Below are positions 9,625 to 17,420 of a stretch of 64,000 bases of DNA, one piece after another (within the stretch, counting starts at the first letter, position 1; each line of letters starts with the position of its first letter). This DNA comes from Thermosipho sp. (in: thermotogales) (GTDB lineage Bacteria > Thermotogota > Thermotogae > Thermotogales > Fervidobacteriaceae), in assembly GCA_017656335.1 (NCBI GenBank), contig JACDOA010000003.1, positions 1 through 64,000 of the forward strand, in the 5' to 3' direction. The notes beneath the pieces are model-generated. The model did no database searches. It was not told the DNA's origin and saw only the letters and a list, made by a program, of their open reading frames with translations. The translations under genes and the position numbers were made by a program.

Positions 9625-10310
9625 TGGAACTACTTTTTAAATTTGAAGATTTCGAAGGGCCGTTGGACTTAGTTTTATTTTTAGTAAAGAAAAATAAATT
9701 GAGTATAAGGGAAATTCCCTTATCTTTGCTTGCTGATGAATTCATGGAATACTTAAATAAAATGAAGGAAATGAATTTAAATGTAACTTCTGAATTTATT
9801 GTTACAGCTTCTTATTTAATGCAATTAAAATCAAAAAGTTTATTACCAAGAAGTGAGGAAGATAAGGAATTTTTAAGCTCAAAGGAAAAATTCTACACTC
9901 AAGTTGAACAATATGCTAAATTAAAGGAAATGGTCGAAAACATCAAAAAATCCGAAAATATTGAACTTAAAAACTATCCAGTAAATGTTAGAATTGTTTT
10001 TCCTAAAGTAAATGAAAAAAAGCTAAAAAGAATAATTAAAAATACACTCCAAGAGATAGAAATTAAACAAAAAATATATCAAATAAAAAAAGAGGAACTT
10101 TCGATAGAAGTCATAATGTCACAAATCCTTACTGAACATGTTGGGAAAAATCTCTTTGATATTTTAAAAGAATCAAATAGTAAATATGAACTTATAGTGA
10201 AATTTCTAGCTATTTTAGAATTAATTAAACTAAACAAAATATATCTCGATAAAAAATTTAAGATTAAGAGAGTGAGAGAAAATGCAAAAAAATCAAATAG
10301 CATTAATTGA
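9624..10310 (+). CDS. scpA: Segregation and condensation protein A
   Basis: Kleisin subunit that bridges the SMC dimer in the bacterial condensin complex for chromosome organisation. The N-terminus FKFEDFEGPLDLVLFLVKKNKLSIREIPLSLL (shown here only as the family's EGPLDLVL motif, residues 8-15) is diagnostic, and VTASYLMQLKSKSLLP near 60 is typical. The middle is Lys/Glu rich, and a C-terminal winged-helix region (about 150-215) contacts the SMC head. The length of 228 is normal. The ATG overlaps the upstream stop. scpB begins 29 bases before its end, so ScpA and ScpB are made in coupled fashion. Confidence 0.93.
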   Translation: MELLFKFEDFEGPLDLVLFLVKKNKLSIREIPLSLLADEFMEYLNKMKEMNLNVTSEFIVTASYLMQLKSKSLLPRSEEDKEFLSSKEKFYTQVEQYAKLKEMVENIKKSENIELKNYPVNVRIVFPKVNEKKLKRIIKNTLQEIEIKQKIYQIKKEELSIEVIMSQILTEHVGKNLFDILKESNSKYELIVKFLAILELIKLNKIYLDKKFKIKRVRENAKKSNSIN

Positions 10311-10794
10311 AGCAATAATTTTTGCATCAAGAGGAATTAAAAAACAAGATTTAGAAAAACTCACAAGTATTTCTGAAAAGGATTTAGATGAAATTATAGA
10401 TTTTCTTCAAAAAAAATATAATAATTCAGAAGAGCATGGTATTGAATTAAGAAATATTGATGGATATCTTCGTTTTTACTCAAAAGAAAACTTTTCTGAA
10501 ATTTTATCAAAAATTGTTAGAAAAAGATCATTAAATAGCCTTTCAAATTCACAACTTGAAATTGTTCTATTATTGGCTACAAGAAATAAAATGACAAAAA
10601 CAGAAATTGATAATATAAGGGGAAAAGACTCTTACAATATACTTAAACAACTTTTATCAAGTGGAGTAATTAAAAGACATAAAAAAGGTAGGGCTTATGT
10701 ATATTCGTTAACTGATGTTTTTAAGGATGAAACAATGATAGAAGAACTTGTTTCAAATCTTGGAGGTGCTGAACTTGACATTACAAGAGGCTAA
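10282..10794 (+). CDS. scpB: Segregation and condensation protein B
   Basis: Winged-helix partner of ScpA in the SMC condensin complex. The 170 residues contain two winged-helix units: an N-terminal one starting ALIEAIIFASRGIKKQDLEKL and a second with the family pattern SLSNSQLEIVLLLATRNKMTKTEIDNIRG (about 86-114). The following YNILKQLLSSGVIKR (about 118-132) is the standard recognition-helix region. The ATG has GAGAGTGAGAGAA upstream inside scpA. The MoxR gene starts within its last 20 bases. Confidence 0.92.
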   Translation: MQKNQIALIEAIIFASRGIKKQDLEKLTSISEKDLDEIIDFLQKKYNNSEEHGIELRNIDGYLRFYSKENFSEILSKIVRKRSLNSLSNSQLEIVLLLATRNKMTKTEIDNIRGKDSYNILKQLLSSGVIKRHKKGRAYVYSLTDVFKDETMIEELVSNLGGAELDITRG

Positions 10795-11806
10795 ATATTT
10801 AGCTTTGAAAATTATGGAAAGTGGAGAAGTTCCACTTTTGGTTGGACATTTCGGGGTTGGAAAAACTGATTTAGTGCGTGAAATAGCTGAAGAAACAAAT
10901 AGAAAACTTGTAATTCTCGTTTTATCTCAAATGGAACCAGGTGATTTAATTGGACTTCCTTCAAGAGAAAATAATAAAACAGTTTTCTTGGCACCAGATT
11001 GGTGGCCTGATGAAGAGAATTATATTATCTTTTTGGATGAAATAAATCGTTCTCATAGGAGCATTAGAAATGCAATTATGCAACTTTTAATTGATAAAAG
11101 AATTCATAATCATGTTTTACCAAAAAACACTTGGTTAGTTGCTTCTATGAATCCTCCTGATGAAGATTATGATCAAGTAGATTTAATAACTGACCCTGCT
11201 TTTCTTTCAAGATTTTTCATACTCGAAATTTCTCCTACTGTTGACGAATGGCTTCAATGGGCTAACAAGATGAATTTACCTAACGAAATTAAAAACTTTA
11301 TTATGAAAAATCCAGAATTTCTTCATCCTGGCTCAACTGTTTCATTGAAAGCAAATATAAGACCTAGCCCTAGAAGTTGGTACAAATTAGGAAATGTATT
11401 AAAAAACTTATCTGAGGAAGATAAAAAGAATTTTGGCTATCAATTAGCTTCTGGAATATTAGGCTCAGAAGCTGCTAAGATTTTTTCAGAAAGTGCTTTT
11501 TATGATATTCCTAATGCAAGAGACATTATTTTAAATGGACTCATTCCCAATGAAATGGAAATTCATGAAATAAATTCAATCATAATAAGAATAGTTGATT
11601 TCTTTTCAACCATTGACGATGAAGAGGCAAAAAAATTAATAAATGAAATAGATAAAATTTCACAAAATCTCTTAAAGTTATCAAAAGCTGTTCCTAAAGA
11701 TAGTTTTTTCAGTTTAGTTAGACTTTTAAGTGAACTTTCCAATGAAAAAGGTTATAAAGGAGAACTTTGTGATAAAATAATTGAAAAAATTAGCTTTATT
11801 GATTAA
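10775..11806 (+). CDS. MoxR-family AAA+ ATPase
   Basis: AAA+ chaperone-like ATPase of the MoxR group. Walker A is GHFGVGKTDL near residue 24, Walker B is IIFLDEINRS near 82, and sensor 1 is ASMNPPDEDY near 120. The LSRFF arginine-finger region lies near 143. The longest frame starts at TTG 10748, but TTG 10775 lies 8 bases after GGAGG (10762-10766) and is preferred, giving 343 residues. MoxR proteins usually act with a VWA-domain partner, but none is adjacent. The gene ends convergently with purB and overlaps it by 11 bases. Coupling with scpAB is visible; a functional link is inference. Confidence 0.85.
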   Translation: MTLQEAKYLALKIMESGEVPLLVGHFGVGKTDLVREIAEETNRKLVILVLSQMEPGDLIGLPSRENNKTVFLAPDWWPDEENYIIFLDEINRSHRSIRNAIMQLLIDKRIHNHVLPKNTWLVASMNPPDEDYDQVDLITDPAFLSRFFILEISPTVDEWLQWANKMNLPNEIKNFIMKNPEFLHPGSTVSLKANIRPSPRSWYKLGNVLKNLSEEDKKNFGYQLASGILGSEAAKIFSESAFYDIPNARDIILNGLIPNEMEIHEINSIIIRIVDFFSTIDDEEAKKLINEIDKISQNLLKLSKAVPKDSFFSLVRLLSELSNEKGYKGELCDKIIEKISFID

Positions 11807-13094
11807 TATTTTCTTCAAATCTTTCAAAAATCTTATCGATATTTCTCAAATAAAAAGAGGGACTAAACAATTCCTCTATTTCTTTTTTACTTAATAAATC
11901 TTTAAAATCTTTTTCTATTTTTTCCTTGAATGATAACTTTTTGGCCCAACATTCTAGTGCAATTTTTTGAATTCTTTGATATGCTTTTTCTCTTGAAAAA
12001 CCTTTGTCAATTAAGGCATGTAAAACCCTCTGAGAGTAAATTAATCCTTTAGTTAATTCTATATTTTTTTTAATGTTATCTTCAAAAATTACAAGTTTTT
12101 CAATTAAATATTGAGATTTCTTTACCATATAAAAAATTAACATAGTTATATCAGGAAACATAAACCTTTCAGTAGATGAATGTGAAATATCTCTTTCGTG
12201 CCACAAAGAAATATTTTCTAGAGCTACATTGATATAATTTCTAACAATTCGTGAAAGACCAGTTAATCGCTCACATAGAATTGGATTTTTCTTATGTGGC
12301 ATTGCGGATGAACCTCTTTGATTTTTCTTGAATGGTTCTTGGACTTCTAAAACTTCTGTTCTTTGTAAATGCCTTATTTCTATGGCCATTCTTTCTATTC
12401 CAGCGGAAATTAATCCAAAAACCTCTATTAAATGAGCATGATAATCCCTTGGAATTACTTGTGAAGACACTGGTGCTGGTTTTAGGGAAAGATACGAAAG
12501 TGCTAATTTTTCTATTTCAGGATCTATATTAGCATAATTTCCTACAGCACCAGATAATTTTCCAACCGAAATCTCTTCTCTTGCAATTTCCAATCTTTTT
12601 AAGTTCCTTTTAACTTCATCAAACCAGGAAAGAAATTTCAGACCAAAAGATGTTGGTTCAGCATGTACTCCATGAGTTCTACCTATAGTAGGAAGATACT
12701 TATATTTAACAGCTTTTTCAAACAATAAGCTGCCTAATACTTCTAATTCCTTTTCAATGAATTTTATAGAACGAAGAAGGGCTAACATATTGGCTGTATC
12801 AACTATGTCAGATGAAGTTAAACCATAATGGAAATATTTGGCTTCTTCTCCCATTTTAGAAGTAACAACCTTAATAAAAGCAATTACATCATGTTCCACT
12901 TCTTTTTCGACTTCTAAAAATTTGTCAATATTAAAATAAATATTTCTACTTATTTTCTCAAACGTTCCCTTTGGAACTCTATTAAATACTTCATATGCCT
13001 TAATAACAGCCAATTCAACTTCTAACCATCTCTTATATTGACTTTCAAGGTTCCATAAACTCTTTAATGGTTCAAGTGCATATCTTTCAACCAC
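11796..13094 (-). CDS. purB: Adenylosuccinate lyase
   Basis: Catalyses two fumarate-releasing steps of purine synthesis: SAICAR to AICAR, and adenylosuccinate to AMP. The fumarase-superfamily signature GSSAMPHKKNPI lies near residue 262, with GRTHGVHAEPTSFG near 135-148 carrying a catalytic His. The longest frame starts at TTG 13112 inside guaA, but GTG 13094 has GGGAG at a 7-base spacing and gives the usual N-terminus MVERYALEPL. The length is then 432 residues. It is the last gene of the FAD dehydrogenase-purA-guaA-purB operon, 4 bases after guaA. Confidence 0.95.
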   Translation of the reverse strand: MVERYALEPLKSLWNLESQYKRWLEVELAVIKAYEVFNRVPKGTFEKISRNIYFNIDKFLEVEKEVEHDVIAFIKVVTSKMGEEAKYFHYGLTSSDIVDTANMLALLRSIKFIEKELEVLGSLLFEKAVKYKYLPTIGRTHGVHAEPTSFGLKFLSWFDEVKRNLKRLEIAREEISVGKLSGAVGNYANIDPEIEKLALSYLSLKPAPVSSQVIPRDYHAHLIEVFGLISAGIERMAIEIRHLQRTEVLEVQEPFKKNQRGSSAMPHKKNPILCERLTGLSRIVRNYINVALENISLWHERDISHSSTERFMFPDITMLIFYMVKKSQYLIEKLVIFEDNIKKNIELTKGLIYSQRVLHALIDKGFSREKAYQRIQKIALECWAKKLSFKEKIEKDFKDLLSKKEIEELFSPSFYLRNIDKIFERFEENINQ

Positions 13095-13098
13095 AAAA

Positions 13099-14652
13099 TC
13101 ACTCCCATTCAATAGTTGCAGGAGGTTTTGAAGTTATATCAAAAACAACTCTATTAATTCCTTCAACTTCATTTACAATTCTTTTTGCAACATTATTTAA
13201 AAATTCATATGGCAATTTTGACCAATCTGCTGTCATGCCGTCCAGACTATTTACAGCACGAAGTGCAATTACGTTTTCGTATGTTCTATAGTCTCCTTTA
13301 ACTCCAACACTTTTAATAGGAAGTAAAACTGCAAAGGCTTGCCAAGTTGCATCATATAAATTATTCTTTTTCAACTCATCAATAAATATAAAATCTGCTT
13401 TTTGTAATTTTTGAATTGATTCTTTCGTAACCTCTCCAATTATCCTCACTGCTAAACCTGGTCCAGGGAAAGGATGCCTGTTTAAAATTTTATTTGGTAC
13501 ACCTAAAATTTCTCCTATCTTTCTGACCTCATCTTTGAAAAGATATCTGAAAGGTTCTATAATCTTAAAAGGTAAATTATCAGGTAATCCACCTACATTG
13601 TGATGAGTTTTAATCTTTGAAGCATCTTTTCTTTCTTTTGTTTTACTTTCAATAACATCCGGATACAAAGTTCCTTGTGCAAGAAATTCTATATTTCCAT
13701 ACTTCTTCATTAAATTCTTTGCTGCTTTTTCAAAAATTTCTATAAAAATCCTACCTATAATTCTTCTTTTATCCTCAGGATCTTCAATACCTTTTAGAGC
13801 ATTTAAAAATCTTTCTGATGCTTCAATAATCTCTATTTTTACCTTCAATTCTTTAAAATTATTTATCACTTCTTCCTTTTCATTTAATCTTAGAAGACCT
13901 GTATCAACAAAAATAGGAATAAGATTATCATCAATAGCTTTATTTAACAAAATTGCCAGAACCGAAGAATCTACCCCTCCAGACAATCCTAATATAACTT
14001 TCTTATTTCCAACAATTTTTCTTATTTCTTTAATCTTTTTTTCAACAAAATTATCCATTTTCCAATTCTTTTCTAATTTGGCAATCTTCTCAAGGAAATT
14101 AACTAAAATTTCTTTTCCATACTCACTATGAGATACCTCAGGATGAAATTGAAGACCATATATGCTACCTTCATAATTTCTTATTGCAGAATAAGGAGAA
14201 TTTTCACTTTCTCCGATAACAACAAAACCTTCTGGAAGTTGTTCAACTCTATCCGAATGACTCATCCATACTTTTGCTTTTTTTGGAATTCCCTCAAATA
14301 ATGGATCTTCTCTAATTACACTAAATTTTGAAGAACCAAATTCTCTTTTCAAAGATTTTTCCACTCTTCCTCCAAATTTTTTCACTAATGCTTGTAATCC
14401 ATAACATATTCCCAAAATAGGAATATTTAAATCAAAAACAAAATCTTGTAAATAAGGAGCATCATTTTCAAATACACTTGAAGGACCACCAGACAAAATT
14501 ATTGCACCTGGATTTAGCTCGATAATTTCTTGTTCAGAGGAATCCCATGGTAAAAGTTCTGCATAAAAACCGGCCTCTCTGATTCTTCTAACTATTAATT
14601 GTGTATATTGAGATCCGAAATCCAGCACAATAACAGTTCGATTTGAATTCAT
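13099..14652 (-). CDS. guaA: GMP synthase (glutamine-hydrolysing)
   Basis: Converts XMP to GMP with ATP and glutamine. The class I glutamine amidotransferase domain (about residues 7-190) carries the nucleophile Cys in GICYGLQAL and the His-Glu pair in FHPEVSH. The ATP pyrophosphatase domain has the P-loop GLSGGVDSSV near 223, and the C-terminal dimerisation domain ends KPPATIEWE. The longest frame begins at 14700 inside purA. ATG 14652 has GAGGTGAG 7 bases upstream and gives the normal N-terminus before VLDFGSQYT, for 517 residues. Placed between purA and purB, so AMP- and GMP-branch enzymes share one transcript. guaB is not in the window. Confidence 0.96.
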   Translation of the reverse strand: MNSNRTVIVLDFGSQYTQLIVRRIREAGFYAELLPWDSSEQEIIELNPGAIILSGGPSSVFENDAPYLQDFVFDLNIPILGICYGLQALVKKFGGRVEKSLKREFGSSKFSVIREDPLFEGIPKKAKVWMSHSDRVEQLPEGFVVIGESENSPYSAIRNYEGSIYGLQFHPEVSHSEYGKEILVNFLEKIAKLEKNWKMDNFVEKKIKEIRKIVGNKKVILGLSGGVDSSVLAILLNKAIDDNLIPIFVDTGLLRLNEKEEVINNFKELKVKIEIIEASERFLNALKGIEDPEDKRRIIGRIFIEIFEKAAKNLMKKYGNIEFLAQGTLYPDVIESKTKERKDASKIKTHHNVGGLPDNLPFKIIEPFRYLFKDEVRKIGEILGVPNKILNRHPFPGPGLAVRIIGEVTKESIQKLQKADFIFIDELKKNNLYDATWQAFAVLLPIKSVGVKGDYRTYENVIALRAVNSLDGMTADWSKLPYEFLNNVAKRIVNEVEGINRVVFDITSKPPATIEWE

Positions 14653-14665
14653 TAATTGACTCACC

Positions 14666-15862
14666 TCACAACATTTTGATTTGATCAACTCTTGGTCCAA
14701 ACGAAAATGCTTTGATTTTTATTCCAGTAAATTCTTCTATAAAACCAATATATTTTTTAAAGGAAATATCGTTTATATCATTCCATCCATCTAAATACTC
14801 ATAAATGGGGACTGCATTTTTTATATCATCTATATCTAAAATATTATCAACAAATTTTCCATTTATTCTATACCCAATACATACTGGTACTTTTTCTAAC
14901 CCACTAAGTATATCTCCTTTCGTTAATATCATTTCCTGAACTCCAGAAACAGTTGTTGCATATTTTAATAAAACTAAATCTAACCATCCTACTCTCCTTG
15001 GCCTGCCAGTAGTTGCACCATACTCATTTCCTTTTTTTCTCAATATTTCTGCTTCTTTGCCAGAAAGTTCGGTAGGAAAAGGCCCATTTCCAACTCTAGT
15101 TAAGTAAGCCTTAAAAACACCCGTAAAATTATCTAATTTTACCGGAAAACCAACTCCACTTTGCACACCTGTAGTACTGCAATTTGAGCCAGTAACATAC
15201 GGATATGTACCCATATCCAAATCTAGTAAAACCCCTTGAGTTCCTTCAAATAATACCTTTTTCAATTTAATTTCATTTATAATCTCCAATTGGCTTATTA
15301 TATAGGTTCTAAGATTTTGATAATGTTCATAAAGATTTTCAAAATCAAATACTATTTCATATATTTTATCATAAATTACTGAGATCTCATTAATCTTCAT
15401 TCTTAGATTTTCTTCATTTTCAAAATCTTTTAATCTGAAACCTATTCTATTTATTTTATCTGCATAAGCTGGACCAATTCCTCTTTTTGTTGTTCCTATC
15501 TTATTTAATTTGTCAAATTTTTCATCTAGTTTTTTGTGTATAGGTAAAACCACATGAGCTAAATTTGAAATTTTAATTTGTGGAAAATTATCCACTTTTT
15601 TTCTAAGATTTTTAATTTCTTCACATAAAATTTCCAAATCAACAACCACACCATTTGAAATAAGCAACTCTATTGTTTTATTTTTATAAAACGACGGTAA
15701 AAGATGATTTACAATTTTTGTTCCATCATTATATTCAATTGTGTGACCTGCATTACTCCCTCCACTATATCTAACTACACTATCGTAAAACCTTGAAAAA
15801 TAAGCAACAACTTTTCCTTTTCCCTCGTCTCCCCATTGAAGACCAACAATTACCGTTTTCAT
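14666..15862 (-). CDS. purA: Adenylosuccinate synthetase
   Basis: GTP-dependent condensation of IMP and aspartate, the first step from IMP to AMP. The N-terminal phosphate loop is QWGDEGKGK (residues 9-17), SGGSNAGHTI follows near 34-43, and the TTKRGIGPAYADK segment near 123 is the IMP-binding motif. TGRPRRVGWLDLV near 284 is also conserved. The length of 398 is slightly short but within range, with small loop deletions. The ATG has TAGGAGGG upstream. 16 bases separate it from the preceding FAD dehydrogenase, so the two are cotranscribed. Confidence 0.95.
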   Translation of the reverse strand: MKTVIVGLQWGDEGKGKVVAYFSRFYDSVVRYSGGSNAGHTIEYNDGTKIVNHLLPSFYKNKTIELLISNGVVVDLEILCEEIKNLRKKVDNFPQIKISNLAHVVLPIHKKLDEKFDKLNKIGTTKRGIGPAYADKINRIGFRLKDFENEENLRMKINEISVIYDKIYEIVFDFENLYEHYQNLRTYIISQLEIINEIKLKKVLFEGTQGVLLDLDMGTYPYVTGSNCSTTGVQSGVGFPVKLDNFTGVFKAYLTRVGNGPFPTELSGKEAEILRKKGNEYGATTGRPRRVGWLDLVLLKYATTVSGVQEMILTKGDILSGLEKVPVCIGYRINGKFVDNILDIDDIKNAVPIYEYLDGWNDINDISFKKYIGFIEEFTGIKIKAFSFGPRVDQIKML

Positions 15863-15878
15863 AAATTCCCTCCTAAAA

Positions 15879-17153
15879 TTATTTTAACTCACGTTTTAAT
15901 TTCATATATTCTAATAATCCATGTGCTGTAGCGTGCACTATACTTCTGGTAAAACCTGAACAATCACCTATAAATTTTAAATTTGGAACTAAATCATTAT
16001 TCATTTTCTTGCTGTAAAATTTAACTTCTATTCCGTACATTAAATGAGAATAATTAGAAATACCTGGAATTACCATTTCAAGTTGCTCTAAAAATTCCGT
16101 TATTGCTTTTACCGTTTTATGAGGCAAAACCAAATTTAGATCACCTAAAATATATTCATTTGAATTTAATGTTGGAAAAACATTCCATAATCTTTTGGTT
16201 CTTTTACCCATTTTAAAATCTCCATATGTTTGCAAAATAACCTTTCTACCACCTGCAAGAATGTTAGCTAAACGGGCAATGTATTCTCCATAACCATTTG
16301 GATCATTGAAAGGTTTTGTAAAATTGTGCGTAACCAAAATTGCAAAATTTGTATTTTTAGATTTTTTACTTTGAAAAGAATGTCCATTTACAGTTACAAA
16401 ACTTGGATATTTTTCGGTTACAACATAACCAGATGGATTATTACAAAAAGTTCTTACTAAAAGTCCGTTTGAAGCTTGGTATTTTATTTTAAATTCGTAC
16501 AGCATGTCATTTAATTTTTGAACTACGAAGTTGGGCAATTCATATCTTATCCCCAAATCAACTATATTATTTCTTACCACAAGTTCTGGATATTTTGTGC
16601 TTATTAAATCAACTAACTTTAAACCACTTCTCCCAACAGCAATGTATACTCTATCAAATTCTTCTGTATATTCCATTCCTTCCTTTATATACTTGATTTT
16701 TACAATATTTTTTTCTAGTCCCACATCTACCACTCGCGCCCCAAAAACAAATCTTATTCCTTTCTGTAAAAATGTTTCATAAATACTTTGCAAAAAAATC
16801 TTCAATTTTTCGGTTCCCAAATGATAAAATTTTGCTTCAACAAGCTTAAAACCATATCTGTGAAAAGCTTTTTTTAATTCCAAACTATTTTCGTGATTTC
16901 CCATTTCAGGAATAGTGTCAGCAACCTTGCAATAAAAATTTATTATTTCTCTTTGTAGATCAAGATTTAAAAGAATTTCTTCTAAATCTCCACCCATTTC
17001 ACTCGAAACAAACAATTTTCCATCTGCCCTTATTCCACTTATTGATGAAGAAAATACATCTTTATTTGCCTCAAATACGGTTATATTCTCATTTTCTACT
17101 TCCTTCAAAAACCCTACGCTAGCAGCTCCAAACCCAATAACAGCTATTTTCAT
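15879..17153 (-). CDS. FAD-dependent dehydrogenase, COG2509-like, uncharacterised
   Basis: An uncharacterised flavoprotein dehydrogenase of the COG2509 type. The N-terminal dinucleotide-binding motif is GFGAASVGF (residues 7-15), ending in Glu-33 of TVFEA as expected for FAD. A second glycine motif, YIAVGRSGLKLVDLI, lies near 165-180. LVRTFCNNPSGYVV near 230 is a family motif, and GDCSGFTRSIVHATAHGLL near 390 is the C-terminal FAD-binding motif. The ATG follows AGCAGGAGG. It is the first large gene after the putative attenuator and the promoter-proximal gene of a purine operon, which suggests, but does not prove, a role in nucleotide or redox metabolism. Confidence 0.85.
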   Translation of the reverse strand: MKIAVIGFGAASVGFLKEVENENITVFEANKDVFSSSISGIRADGKLFVSSEMGGDLEEILLNLDLQREIINFYCKVADTIPEMGNHENSLELKKAFHRYGFKLVEAKFYHLGTEKLKIFLQSIYETFLQKGIRFVFGARVVDVGLEKNIVKIKYIKEGMEYTEEFDRVYIAVGRSGLKLVDLISTKYPELVVRNNIVDLGIRYELPNFVVQKLNDMLYEFKIKYQASNGLLVRTFCNNPSGYVVTEKYPSFVTVNGHSFQSKKSKNTNFAILVTHNFTKPFNDPNGYGEYIARLANILAGGRKVILQTYGDFKMGKRTKRLWNVFPTLNSNEYILGDLNLVLPHKTVKAITEFLEQLEMVIPGISNYSHLMYGIEVKFYSKKMNNDLVPNLKFIGDCSGFTRSIVHATAHGLLEYMKLKRELK

Positions 17154-17177
17154 ATTTTCTCCTCCTGCTTTTTAGTC

Positions 17178-17215
17178 AATAAAAATAAAAAGAGAGAAGC
17201 CTAGACTTCTCTCTT
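17178..17215 (-). terminator. Intrinsic terminator, probable attenuator
   Basis: On the minus strand a 10-bp stem (AAGAGAGAAG, 17215-17206, with its complement at 17199-17190) closes a 6-base loop and is followed by TTTTATTTTT. It lies between the leader ORF and the FAD dehydrogenase. The ORF's TAG stop (17203-17201) falls in the loop. A terminator between a promoter and its only downstream genes is the hallmark of attenuation. The next ribosome binding site starts about 10 bases after the U-tract. Confidence 0.8.
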
Positions 17216-17296
17216 AGTGTAATAATCCCTTCTTTCTTTTAATAGAAAGGAAAACCAAAAATCTATAACTTTTATATGATAACATCTGAAATTCAT
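17201..17296 (-). CDS. 31-codon putative leader peptide
   Basis: A short ORF begins at ATG 17296, 7 bases after GGGGG, and ends with TAG inside the loop of the downstream terminator. The peptide starts MNFRCYHIKVIDFWFSF and then LLKERRDYYTKREV. It is rich in Phe (4), Tyr (3) and basic residues and has one Trp and one Cys. Translation would control whether upstream RNA segments pair with the terminator's 3' arm, so I read it as a leader peptide of a translation-dependent attenuator. It could instead be a small independent protein or a chance ORF in a structured leader. I do not recognise the sequence. Confidence 0.55.
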   Translation of the reverse strand: MNFRCYHIKVIDFWFSFLLKERRDYYTKREV

Positions 17297-17323
17297 ATCA
17301 CATCCCCCTTTTAACACAAACAT

Positions 17324-17352
17324 ATTTTATAATTAAGTTTAAAAATTGTCAA
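17324..17352 (-). promoter_or_regulatory. Promoter of leader and FAD-purA-guaA-purB operon
   Basis: On the minus strand a perfect TTGACA (17352-17347) is followed after 17 bases by TAAAAT (17329-17324). Transcription should start near 17317, about 20 bases before the leader ORF. This is the best-formed promoter I saw in the window. Confidence 0.75.
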
Positions 17353-17360
17353 ATTACAAT

Positions 17361-17399
17361 AAAAAAACAAGGCTCTAGAATTCCAACTAGAGCCTTGTT
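17361..17399 (-). terminator. Terminator of the mreB-to-EF-G operon
   Basis: Here a 13-bp perfect stem (AACAAGGCTCTAG and its complement) encloses an 8-base loop and is followed by seven or more T on the minus strand. It lies 22 bases after the stop of the EF-G-like gene and isolates it from the leader promoter. Confidence 0.88.
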
Positions 17400-17420
17400 T
17401 TATGCGTTTTAATTTTATTT

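Noticed and set aside
17201-17316. Known riboswitch (purine, preQ1 or SAM) as an explanation for the leader before the purA-guaA-purB operon
   Set aside because: None of the conserved core motifs I know for these classes is present, and the leader contains a well-formed ORF with its own ribosome binding site. A covariance-model search would settle it.
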